A stretch of DNA of 45,561 nucleotides. Origin: Clostridia bacterium (GTDB lineage Bacteria > Bacillota > Clostridia > Oscillospirales > CAG-272). Under the pieces are notes generated by a model. That model ran no database searches. It was given only the letters and a program-made list of their open reading frames with translations, and was not told the DNA's origin. Positions 32,547 to 41,258 of the stretch are shown in pieces. The position numbers were made by a program, and so were the translations under genes. Each line of letters opens with the position of its first letter. Within the stretch, counting starts at the first letter, position 1. The DNA lies in NCBI GenBank assembly GCA_017631325.1, contig JAGBTM010000029.1, positions 1-45,561 on the forward strand, given 5' to 3'.

Positions 32547-32575
32547 TTGACTTTTCTAGGATTTTATTGTAGAAT
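32547..32575 (+). promoter_or_regulatory. Predicted sigma-A promoter of the tyrS T-box leader
   Basis: TTGACT (32547-32552), 17-base spacer, TAGAAT (32570-32575). Confidence 0.78.
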
Positions 32576-32629
32576 ATATACGTTGGTTTGATTTAGTGCT
32601 TTTGCGCTGTCAAATTCTAATAAAAAAGC

Positions 32630-32872
32630 TATGATAAGAAGAAGTAGCAGGACGAGAGCCTGACAGAAAGCAGCCGGCTGATGAGAGGCGCGTGCGCTGT
32701 CCCCTGTGAATACGTCTTTGAGTGCGTACCGAACCCACATGGCAGTAGGCTACGACGGCTCGCGCCCGTTACAGCGCTTCCCCGCTCGCTCGGGGTACGA
32801 GGCCGATTTTTTCGGTAAATCAAGGTGGTACCACGCTTTCGCGTCCTTGGGCTGTGCCCGAGGACTTTTTTT
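32630..32872 (+). promoter_or_regulatory. T-box leader (tyrosine) of tyrS
   Basis: The leader has AGTAGCAGGACGAGAGCC near its start (stem I region), the conserved T-box AAGGTGGTACCACGC (32820-32835 area), and a terminator, GTCCTTGGGC (32843-32852) with GCCCGAGGAC (32856-32865) plus seven T. A TAC at 32711-32713 in GAATACG is the likely specifier, matching tRNA-Tyr. Uncharged tRNA-Tyr should stabilise the antiterminator and raise tyrS expression. Confidence 0.9.
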
Positions 32873-32950
32873 GTTTTTCGAGCCAACTCTTACGGTACCG
32901 AAATCATTTTTACGGTTAAAAAATACGGATATATAAAGTGAGGATTTAAG

Positions 32951-34171
32951 ATGAAAATTTACGACGAACTCGTCGCGCGCGGACTTATTGCGCAGGTAAC
33001 CGACGAGAAAGAAATCAAGGAGCTTATAAACGAGGGCCGCGCTACGTTCTATATAGGCTTCGACCCGACGGCTGACAGCCTTCACGTTGGTCACTTTATG
33101 GCGCTTTGCCTTATGAAGCGTCTTCAGATGGCAGGCAACCGTCCGATAGTTCTTATCGGTGGCGGTACGGGACACATAGGTGACCCCTCGGGCAGAACCG
33201 ATATGCGCTCTATGATGACGAGCGAAACAATTCAGCACAACTGCGACTGCTTCAAGGCTCAAATGGAGAGATTTATCGAGTTTGGCGAGGGCAAGGCTAT
33301 TATGGTAAACAATGCCGACTGGCTTCTCGACATAAAGTACGTCGACATGCTTCGTGAGGTTGGTGCGTGCTTCTCCGTCAACCGTATGCTTACTGCCGAG
33401 TGCTACAAGCAGAGAATGGAAAAGGGCCTTTCATTCCTTGAATTTAACTATATGATTATGCAGTCCTACGACTTCTACCATCTTTTCAAGGAGTACGGCT
33501 GTAATATGCAGTTCGGCGGTGATGACCAGTGGTCTAACATGCTTGGCGGTACCGAGCTTATCAGACGTAAGCTTGGCAAGGACGCTTACGCTATGACTAT
33601 CACTCTTCTTCTCAATTCCGAGGGCAAGAAGATGGGTAAGACCGCAAGCGGTGCGGTTTGGCTTGACCCCAAGAAGACCTCACCCTACGATTTCTACCAG
33701 TATTGGAGAAACGTCGGTGACAAGGACGTTCTTAAGTGCATCAGAATGCTCACCTTCCTTCCTCTTGAGGAAATCGACAAGATGGACACCTGGGAGGGCG
33801 CACAGCTCAACGAGGCAAAGGATATTCTCGCATACGAGCTCACCAAGCTCGTTCACGGCGAGGACGAGGCAAATAAAGCAAGAGAAGCGTCGAAGGCTCT
33901 GTTCGGTGCGGGAGATGCTTCTATGACACCCGTTGTTGAGGTTGGCTCCGATATGCTCATTGACGGCAAAATCGACGTAAACGGACTGCTCGTTCTCGGT
34001 AAGATGGTTCCTTCAAAGTCTGAGGGAAGACGCGCTATCGAGCAGGGCGGCGTATCGGTTGACGGTGAAAAGGTTACCGACGTCAAAGCAACGGTATCGG
34101 CAGAAGCGCTCACCGCCGGAGTACTTATCAAGAGAGGCAAAAAGAGCTTTAATAAGTTCATTCTTAAATAA
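32951..34171 (+). CDS. tyrS: Tyrosyl-tRNA synthetase
   Basis: Class I synthetase of 406 residues. HIGH-like motif HVGHF in [12 protein letters not shown], the KMSKS-like KKMGKT, and the active-site region [10 protein letters not shown]. The C-terminal ~65 residues form an S4-type RNA-binding domain ([27 protein letters not shown]). GAGGAT precedes the ATG. It is controlled by the T-box upstream. Confidence 0.97.
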   Translation: MKIYDELVARGLIAQVTDEKEIKELINEGRATFYIGFDPTADSLHVGHFMALCLMKRLQMAGNRPIVLIGGGTGHIGDPSGRTDMRSMMTSETIQHNCDCFKAQMERFIEFGEGKAIMVNNADWLLDIKYVDMLREVGACFSVNRMLTAECYKQRMEKGLSFLEFNYMIMQSYDFYHLFKEYGCNMQFGGDDQWSNMLGGTELIRRKLGKDAYAMTITLLLNSEGKKMGKTASGAVWLDPKKTSPYDFYQYWRNVGDKDVLKCIRMLTFLPLEEIDKMDTWEGAQLNEAKDILAYELTKLVHGEDEANKAREASKALFGAGDASMTPVVEVGSDMLIDGKIDVNGLLVLGKMVPSKSEGRRAIEQGGVSVDGEKVTDVKATVSAEALTAGVLIKRGKKSFNKFILK

Positions 34172-34226
34172 GACTTCAAACAAGCGCTAGCATTTTTCAA
34201 CATGAAGCGACGATTGTTCAAAAGAT

Positions 34227-34263
34227 CGGAAGCGGCTTTCCCTTTCCGCTCTTTTATCTTTTT
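34227..34263 (+). terminator. Weak terminator-like hairpin after tyrS
   Basis: AGCGG (34231-34235) with CCGCT (34246-34250), followed by CTTTTATCTTTTT. The stem is short, so this is a tentative call. The rest of 34172-34449 holds the next promoter and nothing else evident. Confidence 0.4.
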
Positions 34264-34383
34264 GAAATAAAATATAATTTGTTTAGCTTATCATAACTAT
34301 AAAGCAAACAAAAAATCCCGACACAAGAAGTGTAAAATCTCTCCGTCTTTTTTATACGCCAAGCGAGTAAGAGTGAAACGAGC

Positions 34384-34412
34384 TTGACAATGTTCACAAA
34401 GTAACTTGTAAT
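34384..34412 (+). promoter_or_regulatory. Predicted sigma-A promoter of the AEC transporter gene
   Basis: TTGACA (34384-34389), 17-base spacer, TGTAAT (34407-34412), 37 bases before the start codon. Confidence 0.75.
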
Positions 34413-34449
34413 ATCAAATAATAAATAAGCACCGAAAAAGGAGACCCGT

Positions 34450-35460
34450 ATGGAAGCTATTTTATTTGCTCTAAATGCAACAATGCCCATTGTCTTTACA
34501 GTAGCCGTCGGATACGTTCTCAAGATGGTGGGTATCATGAGCCTTGATTTTGCCAAAATGGCAAACAAGCTCGTTTTTAAAATATTCTTACCCGTTATGC
34601 TTTTTATGAATGTGTACAGCATAACCGATATATCGACAGTCGATTTTGACTACGTAATATACACGTCCACCGTGATAATCGCGATATTCTGCCTCGGAAT
34701 TCCCGCCGTTATGCTTATAACCAAAAAAGGCGAGAAACGAGGTGTGCTCTTGCAGGCGTTTTTCCGTTCAAACAATGCTCTGATAGGTATTCCCCTCGCG
34801 GAAATGCTATTTGGCACAGAGGGCATTATCGTTGCCACGGTACTCACCGCATTCATCATTCCCTTATTCAACATTTTCGGCGTTATCTCGCTGTGCATAT
34901 TTAAAAAAGACGGAGATGACGCCGAAAACGGCAAGGGTTCCGCCTTTTATACAAAAAGGATACTGCTTGGAATAGCCAAAAACCCACTCATCTGGGGTAT
35001 AACTCTTGGATTTGTCGCCATCGGCATCAGGGTGGTATTCGTCAGTGCAAATATAGCCTTCCGCCTTTCAGACGTAACGATGCTATGGACAACAATGAAG
35101 CATCTATCGGGACTCGCAACGCCTTTAGCTCTGATTGCCCTTGGTGGGCAGTTTGAGTTTTCAGTGATAAAGGAGCTTCGACGCGAAATCGCCGCAGGCA
35201 CTCTCGTCAGAGTGCTGATAGCACCGCTCGTTTCTCTATCCATCGCACTCCTTATCTTCCGTGACAGCTTCAACGGAGCAAAATTTGCCGCCATGGTAGC
35301 CGTGCTCTGCACTCCGGTCGCGGTTTCCAGCGTACCTATGGCACAGGAGATGGGCGGCGATTCCAAGCTTGCGGGACAACTTGTTGTGTTTACCACGCTG
35401 TTCTCTCCTCTTATCATCTTCGGTGTGTCATTCACCCTCAAATTGTTGGGAATTTTTTAA
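34450..35460 (+). CDS. AEC family transporter (auxin efflux carrier/malate permease type)
   Basis: An integral membrane protein of 336 residues with about ten hydrophobic segments in two five-helix halves, as in the AEC family. PIVFTVAVGYVLKMVGIMS at the N-terminus and FRSNNALIGIPLA match the first repeat; LALIALGGQFEF begins the second half. Bacterial members transport organic acids such as malate or malonate; the substrate here is unknown. AAAGGAGAC precedes the ATG. It appears monocistronic. Confidence 0.9.
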   Translation: MEAILFALNATMPIVFTVAVGYVLKMVGIMSLDFAKMANKLVFKIFLPVMLFMNVYSITDISTVDFDYVIYTSTVIIAIFCLGIPAVMLITKKGEKRGVLLQAFFRSNNALIGIPLAEMLFGTEGIIVATVLTAFIIPLFNIFGVISLCIFKKDGDDAENGKGSAFYTKRILLGIAKNPLIWGITLGFVAIGIRVVFVSANIAFRLSDVTMLWTTMKHLSGLATPLALIALGGQFEFSVIKELRREIAAGTLVRVLIAPLVSLSIALLIFRDSFNGAKFAAMVAVLCTPVAVSSVPMAQEMGGDSKLAGQLVVFTTLFSPLIIFGVSFTLKLLGIF

Positions 35461-35578
35461 CTTGAATCATTACGCACACCGTATAAGAGGTTAAAACCCT
35501 CACTGAACTTGCGGAAGGCTCACGTTACGAGCGAGATTTACTATTCCGAAGCGGACGCAAAATGCAGAGCACAACGAG

Positions 35579-35968
35579 GGTGCTCCTCGGGAGAATTTGC
35601 GCCCGATGGCCGTTTGAATAGCGCGTTGACGATAAGGTATCGGGCCATGTTGTCTCGCTCTGCGAGACGGGACGCAATATCTCGAACTCCACGCTCTCTT
35701 TGAGAGCTGGGAGCCGATTTGAAGCAGGAGAAGCAAAAAGAGTGGCGCACCACGAGGGTGCTCCACTCTTTTTGGTGCTCCTCGGGAGAATTTGCGCCCG
35801 ATGGCCATTCGAATAGCGCGTAGCCGATAAGGTATCGGACCATGTTGTCTCGCTCTGCGAGACGGGGCGCAATGCTTCGAACTCCACGCTCTCTTTGAGA
35901 GCTGGGAGCCGATTTGAAGCAGGAGAAGCAAAAAGAGTGGTGCACCACGAGGGTGCTCCACTCTTTTT
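35579..35968. repeat. Two tandem 195-bp repeats abutting the tRNA-Lys 3' end
   Basis: Copy 1 is 35579-35773 and copy 2 is 35774-35968, about 95% identical by eye (roughly ten differences). The unit begins GGTGCTCCT, the complement of the tRNA-Lys 3' end, so tRNA-Lys itself starts what looks like a third copy at 35969. Each unit is dense in hairpins: GTCTCGC/GCGAGAC, CCGATA/TATCGG, CTCTC/GAGAG and AAAAAGAGTGG/CCACTCTTTTT. All three minus-strand frames are open across the array because 195 is a multiple of three and the unit lacks stops. I do not regard these as genes. The stretch 35461-35578 holds nothing I can identify. Confidence 0.9.
35930..35968 (-). terminator. Terminator of tRNA-Lys (part of the 195-bp repeat)
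   Basis: AAAAAGAGTGG (35930-35940) with CCACTCTTTTT (35958-35968), inner stem GCACC/GGTGC. It starts right at the tRNA 3' end and works in either direction. The same hairpin occurs in repeat copy 1. Confidence 0.8.
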
Positions 35969-36043
35969 GGTGCTCCTGCGGAGAATCGAACTCCGGACAC
36001 CTTGATTAAAAGTCAAGTGCTCTACCAGCTGAGCTACAGGGGC
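35968..36043 (-). tRNA. tRNA-Lys (anticodon UUU)
   Basis: A 76-nt cloverleaf with encoded CCA. D arm GCTC/GAGC; anticodon stem CTTGA/TCAAG with loop CTTTTAA, giving anticodon TTT; T arm CGGAG/CTCCG with loop TTCGATT. The acceptor strands GCCCCTG and CAGGAGC pair except at position 3-70, a C-A mismatch. The 3' terminus is duplicated in the adjacent 195-bp repeats. A dedicated promoter lies upstream. Confidence 0.95.
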
Positions 36044-36087
36044 TTATTAAATTGTGCTTTTCTCTGCGCAGTAAATCACGCTCAAAT

Positions 36088-36116
36088 ATAATAACACATT
36101 CTACACGGTTTGTCAA
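36088..36116 (-). promoter_or_regulatory. Predicted sigma-A promoter of tRNA-Lys
   Basis: On the minus strand: TTGACA (36116-36111), 17-base spacer, TATTAT (36093-36088), about 45 bases upstream of the tRNA 5' end. Confidence 0.8.
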
Positions 36117-36189
36117 TACCTTTTTGCCAAAACTTTGCGTTTTTTTAGTAAAAATTCAATTTTTTATATTCAATTTTAAAAAAATTATG

Positions 36190-36218
36190 TTGACATTTAT
36201 ATTCATTTATGATAACAT
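36190..36218 (+). promoter_or_regulatory. Predicted sigma-A promoter of the thrS T-box leader
   Basis: TTGACA (36190-36195), 17-base spacer, TAACAT (36213-36218). Confidence 0.75.
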
Positions 36219-36224
36219 ATTTAC

Positions 36225-36449
36225 ATTGGAACACGTCCTGTTGATACGAAATGCACAGAGAGCCGTCGTTTGCTGAAAGACGGACTTTTCGCCATCAGGG
36301 TACCACCCATGCGATGCATCGGATTTATATAGATTCCGGAGCACGCCTATTTAAATATTCAATGAGTTAAACGCTCGGGTGGAACCGTGCGGGACTTTCG
36401 TCCTCACCCCGAAGACAGACGACGCTGTCTTTGTGGTTAGGGCTTTTTT
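36225..36449 (+). promoter_or_regulatory. T-box leader (threonine) of thrS
   Basis: The T-box core CGGGTGGAACCGTGCGGG is at about 36376-36393, followed by TTTCGTCCTC, as in T-box antiterminators. The terminator is AAGACAG (36412-36418) with CTGTCTT (36425-36431), extended by an outer ACC/GGT and CCT/AGG helix and ending in six T (36444-36449). The threonine specifier is probably an ACC in GGTACCACCC near 36300, which I cannot fix precisely. 36450-36603 holds only the spacer to thrS. Confidence 0.85.
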
Positions 36450-36603
36450 ATTTTTAAGTAATGACGCTCCGACTGATACGTTAAGCCTCGAGAATTTCGC
36501 GAAATGGGCTTCAGCTATCAGACACGGAGATTTACACCATACGGCGAGCCTTATTTAAATTATTTTGGTTAATAAAATTTTCATTATACAAGGAGTCATA
36601 AAA

Positions 36604-38550
36604 ATGGCAAAAATTAAGTTTTCAGACGGTATGATTTTTGAATCTGCCGAGCCTATCTCGGTATACGAGGCGGCAAAGAGCGCATACGGCTCTGTTTCAC
36701 GAGAGGTGCTTGCGGCTTCGGTTAACGGAGCTGCTACCGAGCTTTCGCACGTTATTGACGGTGACGCTGAAGTTAAGCTTCTTACCTTCGCTGACGACGA
36801 GGGCAAGAAAGTGTTCAGACACACCGCAGCGCACATTATGGCGCAGGCTGTAAAGCGCCTGTACCCCTCCACCAAGCAGACGATAGGTCCTGCTACCGAT
36901 ACGGGATATTTCCAGGACTTTGACGCGGAGATTTCCTTTACACCCGATATTCTTAAGAATATCGAGGCTGAAATGAAGAAGATAGTCAAGGAAAATCTTC
37001 TTATTGAGAGAAGCGTTCTTTCAAAGAGCGATGCGCTCAAGCTTATGACCGATCTTGACGAGCCCTACAAGGTTGAGAGAATTGAACAGCTCCCCGAGGA
37101 CGCGGAGATTTCCATTTACAAGCAGGGCGAGTACGTCGACCTTTGCGCAGGTCCTCACCTTCATTCTACGGGTGCTGTAAAGGCGTTCAAGCTTACTCAG
37201 TGCACCGGTGCGTACTACAAGGGTGACCAGAATAACAAGATGCTTCAGCGCGTTTACGGTATAGCATTCCCCTCTAAAGACGAGCTTAACGAGTACGTAA
37301 CGAAGCAGGAGGAAGCACTTAAGCGCGACCACAACAAAGTCGGCCGCGAGCTTGAGTACTTCACTACCGTTGATTCTATCGGTCAGGGACTTCCTATTCT
37401 TCTTCCCAAGGGCGCAAGAGTTATACAGCTTCTCCAGAGATGGATAGAGGACGAGGAGCAGAAGAGAGGATATCTTCTCACCAAGACTCCTCTTATGGCA
37501 AAGAGAGAGCTCTATAAGATTTCGGGTCACTGGGACCACTACCTTGACGGTATGTTCGTTATGGGCGACCCTGAGGATTACACCAAGGAGTGCTTTGCGC
37601 TTCGTCCTATGACCTGCCCATTCCAGTATCAGGTTTTCCTTAACAAAAAGCGCTCTTACAGAGAGCTTCCTATGCGCCTTGGCGAAACCTCTACTCTTTT
37701 CAGAAACGAGGAGTCGGGCGAGATGCACGGACTTATCCGTGTCCGTCAGTTCACCATTTCCGAGGGACACCTTATTCTTCGTCCCGAGCAGCTCGCAGAG
37801 GAGTTCAAGGGCTGTCTTGACCTTGCAAAGCACGTTCTCGAGACGGTTGGACTTTGGGAGGACTGCTCCTTCCGTTTCTCACAGTGGGACCCGAACAGAA
37901 CTGACAAGTACGAGGGCACTGCCGAGCAGTGGAACGAGGCTCAAAGCATAATGGGCGAGCTTCTTGACACCTACCTTGGCCGCGATAACTATGTTATCGG
38001 TATTGACGAGGCAGCCTTTTACGGACCTAAGCTCGACATTCAGTGCAAGAACGTATTCGGCAAGGAGGATACCATAGTTACCATTCAGGTCGATATGCTT
38101 CTGGCTAAAAAGTTCGGTATGGAATACACCGACCGCGACAACACCATGAAGACACCCTATATCATTCACAGAACGAGTCTTGGCTGCTACGAGAGAACTC
38201 TCGCGCTTATTCTTGAAAAGTATGCAGGCGCACTTCCCCTCTGGCTCTCGCCCACTCAGGTTACGGTTATCCCCGTAGTAGCTGATTTCGCAGACTACGC
38301 GGCAGAGGTCGTAAATAAGATGAAGGCTCAGGGCATTCGTGCAGAGCTTGACGACAGAAATGAGAAGCTCGGTTACAGAATACGCGAGGCTCAGCTCTCC
38401 AAGGTTCCCTATATGATAGTCGTAGGCGAGGACGAAACGACCTCAGGCTCGGTAACCGTCAGAGCACGCACCGAGGGTGAAGGCGGCAAGTTTACAACCG
38501 ACGAGTTTATCGAAAAGGTTATACGCGAGATTGAAACCAAAAAGCACTGA
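36604..38550 (+). CDS. thrS: Threonyl-tRNA synthetase
   Basis: Class II synthetase of 648 residues: N-terminal TGS domain (1-60), an editing domain with the HTAAHIMAQAV motif and CAGPHLHSTG, and the catalytic core with MTCPFQYQVF (zinc Cys), RNEESGEMHGL, FYGPKLDIQ and IIHRTSLGCYER, then the anticodon-binding domain. The ATG at 36604 has AAGGAG eight bases upstream; an in-frame ATG at 36565 would add 13 residues without a ribosome binding site. Regulated by the T-box. Confidence 0.97.
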   Translation: MAKIKFSDGMIFESAEPISVYEAAKSAYGSVSREVLAASVNGAATELSHVIDGDAEVKLLTFADDEGKKVFRHTAAHIMAQAVKRLYPSTKQTIGPATDTGYFQDFDAEISFTPDILKNIEAEMKKIVKENLLIERSVLSKSDALKLMTDLDEPYKVERIEQLPEDAEISIYKQGEYVDLCAGPHLHSTGAVKAFKLTQCTGAYYKGDQNNKMLQRVYGIAFPSKDELNEYVTKQEEALKRDHNKVGRELEYFTTVDSIGQGLPILLPKGARVIQLLQRWIEDEEQKRGYLLTKTPLMAKRELYKISGHWDHYLDGMFVMGDPEDYTKECFALRPMTCPFQYQVFLNKKRSYRELPMRLGETSTLFRNEESGEMHGLIRVRQFTISEGHLILRPEQLAEEFKGCLDLAKHVLETVGLWEDCSFRFSQWDPNRTDKYEGTAEQWNEAQSIMGELLDTYLGRDNYVIGIDEAAFYGPKLDIQCKNVFGKEDTIVTIQVDMLLAKKFGMEYTDRDNTMKTPYIIHRTSLGCYERTLALILEKYAGALPLWLSPTQVTVIPVVADFADYAAEVVNKMKAQGIRAELDDRNEKLGYRIREAQLSKVPYMIVVGEDETTSGSVTVRARTEGEGGKFTTDEFIEKVIREIETKKH

Positions 38551-38561
38551 TAGGTGACGGT

Positions 38562-39428
38562 ATGATTTACGAAATCAAAAGCACAAATCTTGTAGCGAAA
38601 ATCGACACACTCGGCGCAGAGCTTAAGAGTGTTACAAAATCAGCAAACGAATATATGTGGTCCGGCGACGAGAGGTATTGGGACGATATTGCTCCTATAC
38701 TTTTCCCCATCTGCGGACGTCTTCTCGACAGCAAATACAGCTTTGGCGGCAAAACGTATGAAATGGACGCTCACGGCTTCCTTAAATTTTCCGAATTCAC
38801 TCCTACACTCGTTGCTGAAAACAGACTCACGCTCACCCTTTCGGCAAACGAAACGACGAGAGCTATCTATCCCTTTGACTTTGAATTCGTGGCCGATTTT
38901 ACCGTAGCTGGCAATACGCTAGAGCTTCAGCTCACGGTAAAGAATACGGGCGATGGCACGCTTCCCTACATGGTTGGCTGGCACCCGGGATTTGTACTGT
39001 CATCAGATGGCGAGATAAACAATTTTTCACTCGAGTTCGGTGGCGTCGATAAGCTAATCTGGCACCCTCTTCAGAATGGCTGCTTTGTGAATCCAAATGG
39101 CAAAGACTACGCTCTCGTTAACGGAAAATATCAGTTTAACGAGGACGAAATATACTCAAACGACACTCTCGTTTTTTGCGGAACAAACGAGCGCGCGCTC
39201 CTTTCTTCCCCAAACACAAGCATGGCCGTTGAAATGAAGTACAGCAAGAATTTGCCTTATTTCTGCATCTGGAAGGAAACCGACTCAAATGCACGCTTTA
39301 TTTGTCTTGAGCCCTGGTCCGACGTTCCCTCTACGGGTGATGAGCCGGAGATTTTCGAGACGCGCAGGATGTCAAGGCTTCCCGCAAAGAAGAGCGAAAC
39401 CTACTCATATTCCGTAAAATTTATTTAA
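38562..39428 (+). CDS. Aldose 1-epimerase family protein (LacX-like)
   Basis: A 288-residue mutarotase-fold protein of the LacX/YeaD-like branch, distinct from the canonical galM upstream. Features: IDTLGAELKSV (a variant of the GAxLxS start), ILFPICGRL, DAHGFLKFSEF with the conserved His, and VGWHPGFVLSS. The specific sugar is unknown. It starts 11 bases after thrS and may be cotranscribed with it. Confidence 0.88.
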   Translation: MIYEIKSTNLVAKIDTLGAELKSVTKSANEYMWSGDERYWDDIAPILFPICGRLLDSKYSFGGKTYEMDAHGFLKFSEFTPTLVAENRLTLTLSANETTRAIYPFDFEFVADFTVAGNTLELQLTVKNTGDGTLPYMVGWHPGFVLSSDGEINNFSLEFGGVDKLIWHPLQNGCFVNPNGKDYALVNGKYQFNEDEIYSNDTLVFCGTNERALLSSPNTSMAVEMKYSKNLPYFCIWKETDSNARFICLEPWSDVPSTGDEPEIFETRRMSRLPAKKSETYSYSVKFI

Positions 39429-39442
39429 TTCAAACTACATTT

Positions 39443-39506
39443 AGGCGGGGGGCGTGTTAAATTTCAAAGCTGAAATCCCAAGTTGCGCCCCCTATATTCT
39501 TTTTGA
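39443..39506 (+). terminator. Probable terminator before the ABC exporter genes
   Basis: A G-rich arm (39443-39454, AGGCGGGGGGCG) pairs with GCGCCCCCT (39485-39493), enclosing a TTTC/GAAA stem, and is followed by ATATTCTTTTTG. The loop is long, so efficiency is uncertain. Confidence 0.6.
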
Positions 39507-39542
39507 GTACTATTTTCTATATATCAAATTTTGGAGATAGAC

Positions 39543-41258
39543 GTGAAAAAATTTCTTGAATATTTAAAGCCTTATACAAAGGAAAGCATTCTCGGTCCTA
39601 TCGGTAAGCTTTGCGAGGCAACGCTTGAGCTTATCGTTCCGCTCGTAATAGCGTCTATTATTGATAACGGCATTTCAAAGGGCGACACAACGCATACGGT
39701 AAGTATGGTCGCGCTGCTCATTCTCCTTGGCGTTTTGGGACTTGGCTTCTCGGTTTTGGCTCAGTATTTTTCGGCTAAGGCAGCCGTAGGGTTCGTTACC
39801 TCGGCGCGTCACAGCCTGTATTCTCATATACAAACGCTATCCTATTCGGACCTTGACAGACTTGGAACTTCTAATATGATAGCGCTTATGACAAACGACA
39901 CCTCTAGGGTGCAGTCGGGCATAAATTTGGCTCTCAGACTTCTTTTACGCTCACCGTTTGTCGTTTTTGGCTCTATGATTATGGCATTTACAATTGACGC
40001 TGAGGCGGGTGGTGTATTTGCTATAACCATTCCTCTTCTAGCCATCGTTATTTTTGGAATTATGTTCATTACCACCCCGATGCACAAGCGCGTGCAGAGC
40101 GGCGTTGACAAAATTTTAAAAAGAACTAGAGCGAACCTTTCCGGAGTGCGTGTTATACGCGCCTTTGGTAACGAGGAGCGCGAGCTTGAATTTTTTACTA
40201 AAGAAAACTCGGTTCTAACGAGCGAGCAAAAGAGAACGGGACGCGTCTCCTCTCTTCTCAACCCTCTGACTTACGTTATCATAAACCTCGGCGTCATTTT
40301 GCTTATATACGTCGGTGCTATAAAGGTAGATACGGGCACTCTTACTCAGGGTGAGGTAGTGGCGCTTTATAACTACACGGCGCAGATACTCGTTGAGCTT
40401 ATAAAGCTCGCCAATATGATAATAAGCATATCAAAGGCGCTCGCCTCGTGGTCAAGAATTGCCTCGGTGTTTGAAATCAAAAGCTCTCAGGTGTTCGGTG
40501 AAAGAGTTATCGGTGAGGGTGGCGAGTGCGCTATCGAGTTTCGCGGCGTTTCCCTCAAATACGCTCAGAGCTCGGACAATTCACTTGAAAATCTTAATTT
40601 CAAGGTCCTTCGCGGGCAAACCGTGGGTATTATAGGCGGCACAGGCTCGGGCAAAACCTCGCTTGCGAATCTCATACCGCGCTTTTACGATGCGACAGAG
40701 GGTGAAATTGTGCTTGACGGCATACCCGTGTCAAATTATTCAAAGGAAGCTCTTGCAATTAAGATAGGCGTCGTGCCACAAAAGGCAACCCTCATCAGCG
40801 GTACTGTAAGAGAAAATCTTCTCTTTGGCAGCGAGACCACGGACGATGAGCTGTGGCATGCGCTCGCCATAGCGCAGGCTGACGGCTTTATTGCCGAAAA
40901 GGGTGGTCTTGACATAAAGGTCGAGGCAGGTGGTGAGAATTTTTCAGGCGGTCAGCGTCAGCGCCTTACCATAGCGCGAGCGCTGGTCAGAAATCCCGAG
41001 ATACTTATACTCGACGATTGCGCCTCGGCTCTTGACTTTGCCACCGACGCAGCACTCCGCTCAGCGCTGAAATCAGCCTCGGAAAACACGACCACGCTGA
41101 TAATATCACAAAGAGCCGCCTCGGTCATGAACGCTGATAACATTCTCGTTCTTGACGACGGAAAAATCGCAAATACAGGCACTCACGACGAGCTTCTTCA
41201 AAGCTCAGTAATCTATCGTGAGATATACGAATCCCAATTTAAAGGAGGGAGCGTATAA
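39543..41258 (+). CDS. ABC exporter half-transporter, degenerate-site subunit
   Basis: A 571-residue fusion of a six-helix membrane domain and an ATPase domain. Walker A GGTGSGKT, signature FSGGQRQR, but Walker B ends ILDDCASALD with Asp where the catalytic Glu should be, and the H-loop reads ISQRAAS with Gln replacing His. These substitutions define the degenerate site of heterodimeric exporters such as BmrC/BmrD and TM287/288. The GTG at 39543 has GGAG six bases upstream; a TTG at 39531 is the alternative. Its stop overlaps the next start by one base. Confidence 0.93.
   Translation: MKKFLEYLKPYTKESILGPIGKLCEATLELIVPLVIASIIDNGISKGDTTHTVSMVALLILLGVLGLGFSVLAQYFSAKAAVGFVTSARHSLYSHIQTLSYSDLDRLGTSNMIALMTNDTSRVQSGINLALRLLLRSPFVVFGSMIMAFTIDAEAGGVFAITIPLLAIVIFGIMFITTPMHKRVQSGVDKILKRTRANLSGVRVIRAFGNEERELEFFTKENSVLTSEQKRTGRVSSLLNPLTYVIINLGVILLIYVGAIKVDTGTLTQGEVVALYNYTAQILVELIKLANMIISISKALASWSRIASVFEIKSSQVFGERVIGEGGECAIEFRGVSLKYAQSSDNSLENLNFKVLRGQTVGIIGGTGSGKTSLANLIPRFYDATEGEIVLDGIPVSNYSKEALAIKIGVVPQKATLISGTVRENLLFGSETTDDELWHALAIAQADGFIAEKGGLDIKVEAGGENFSGGQRQRLTIARALVRNPEILILDDCASALDFATDAALRSALKSASENTTTLIISQRAASVMNADNILVLDDGKIANTGTHDELLQSSVIYREIYESQFKGGSV

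Noticed and set aside
35500-36016. Overlapping minus-strand open frames of 135-166 codons in all three frames
   Set aside because: They arise because the 195-bp repeat is a multiple of three and lacks stops; they run through the tRNA or its terminator, have no ribosome binding sites and resemble no protein family.
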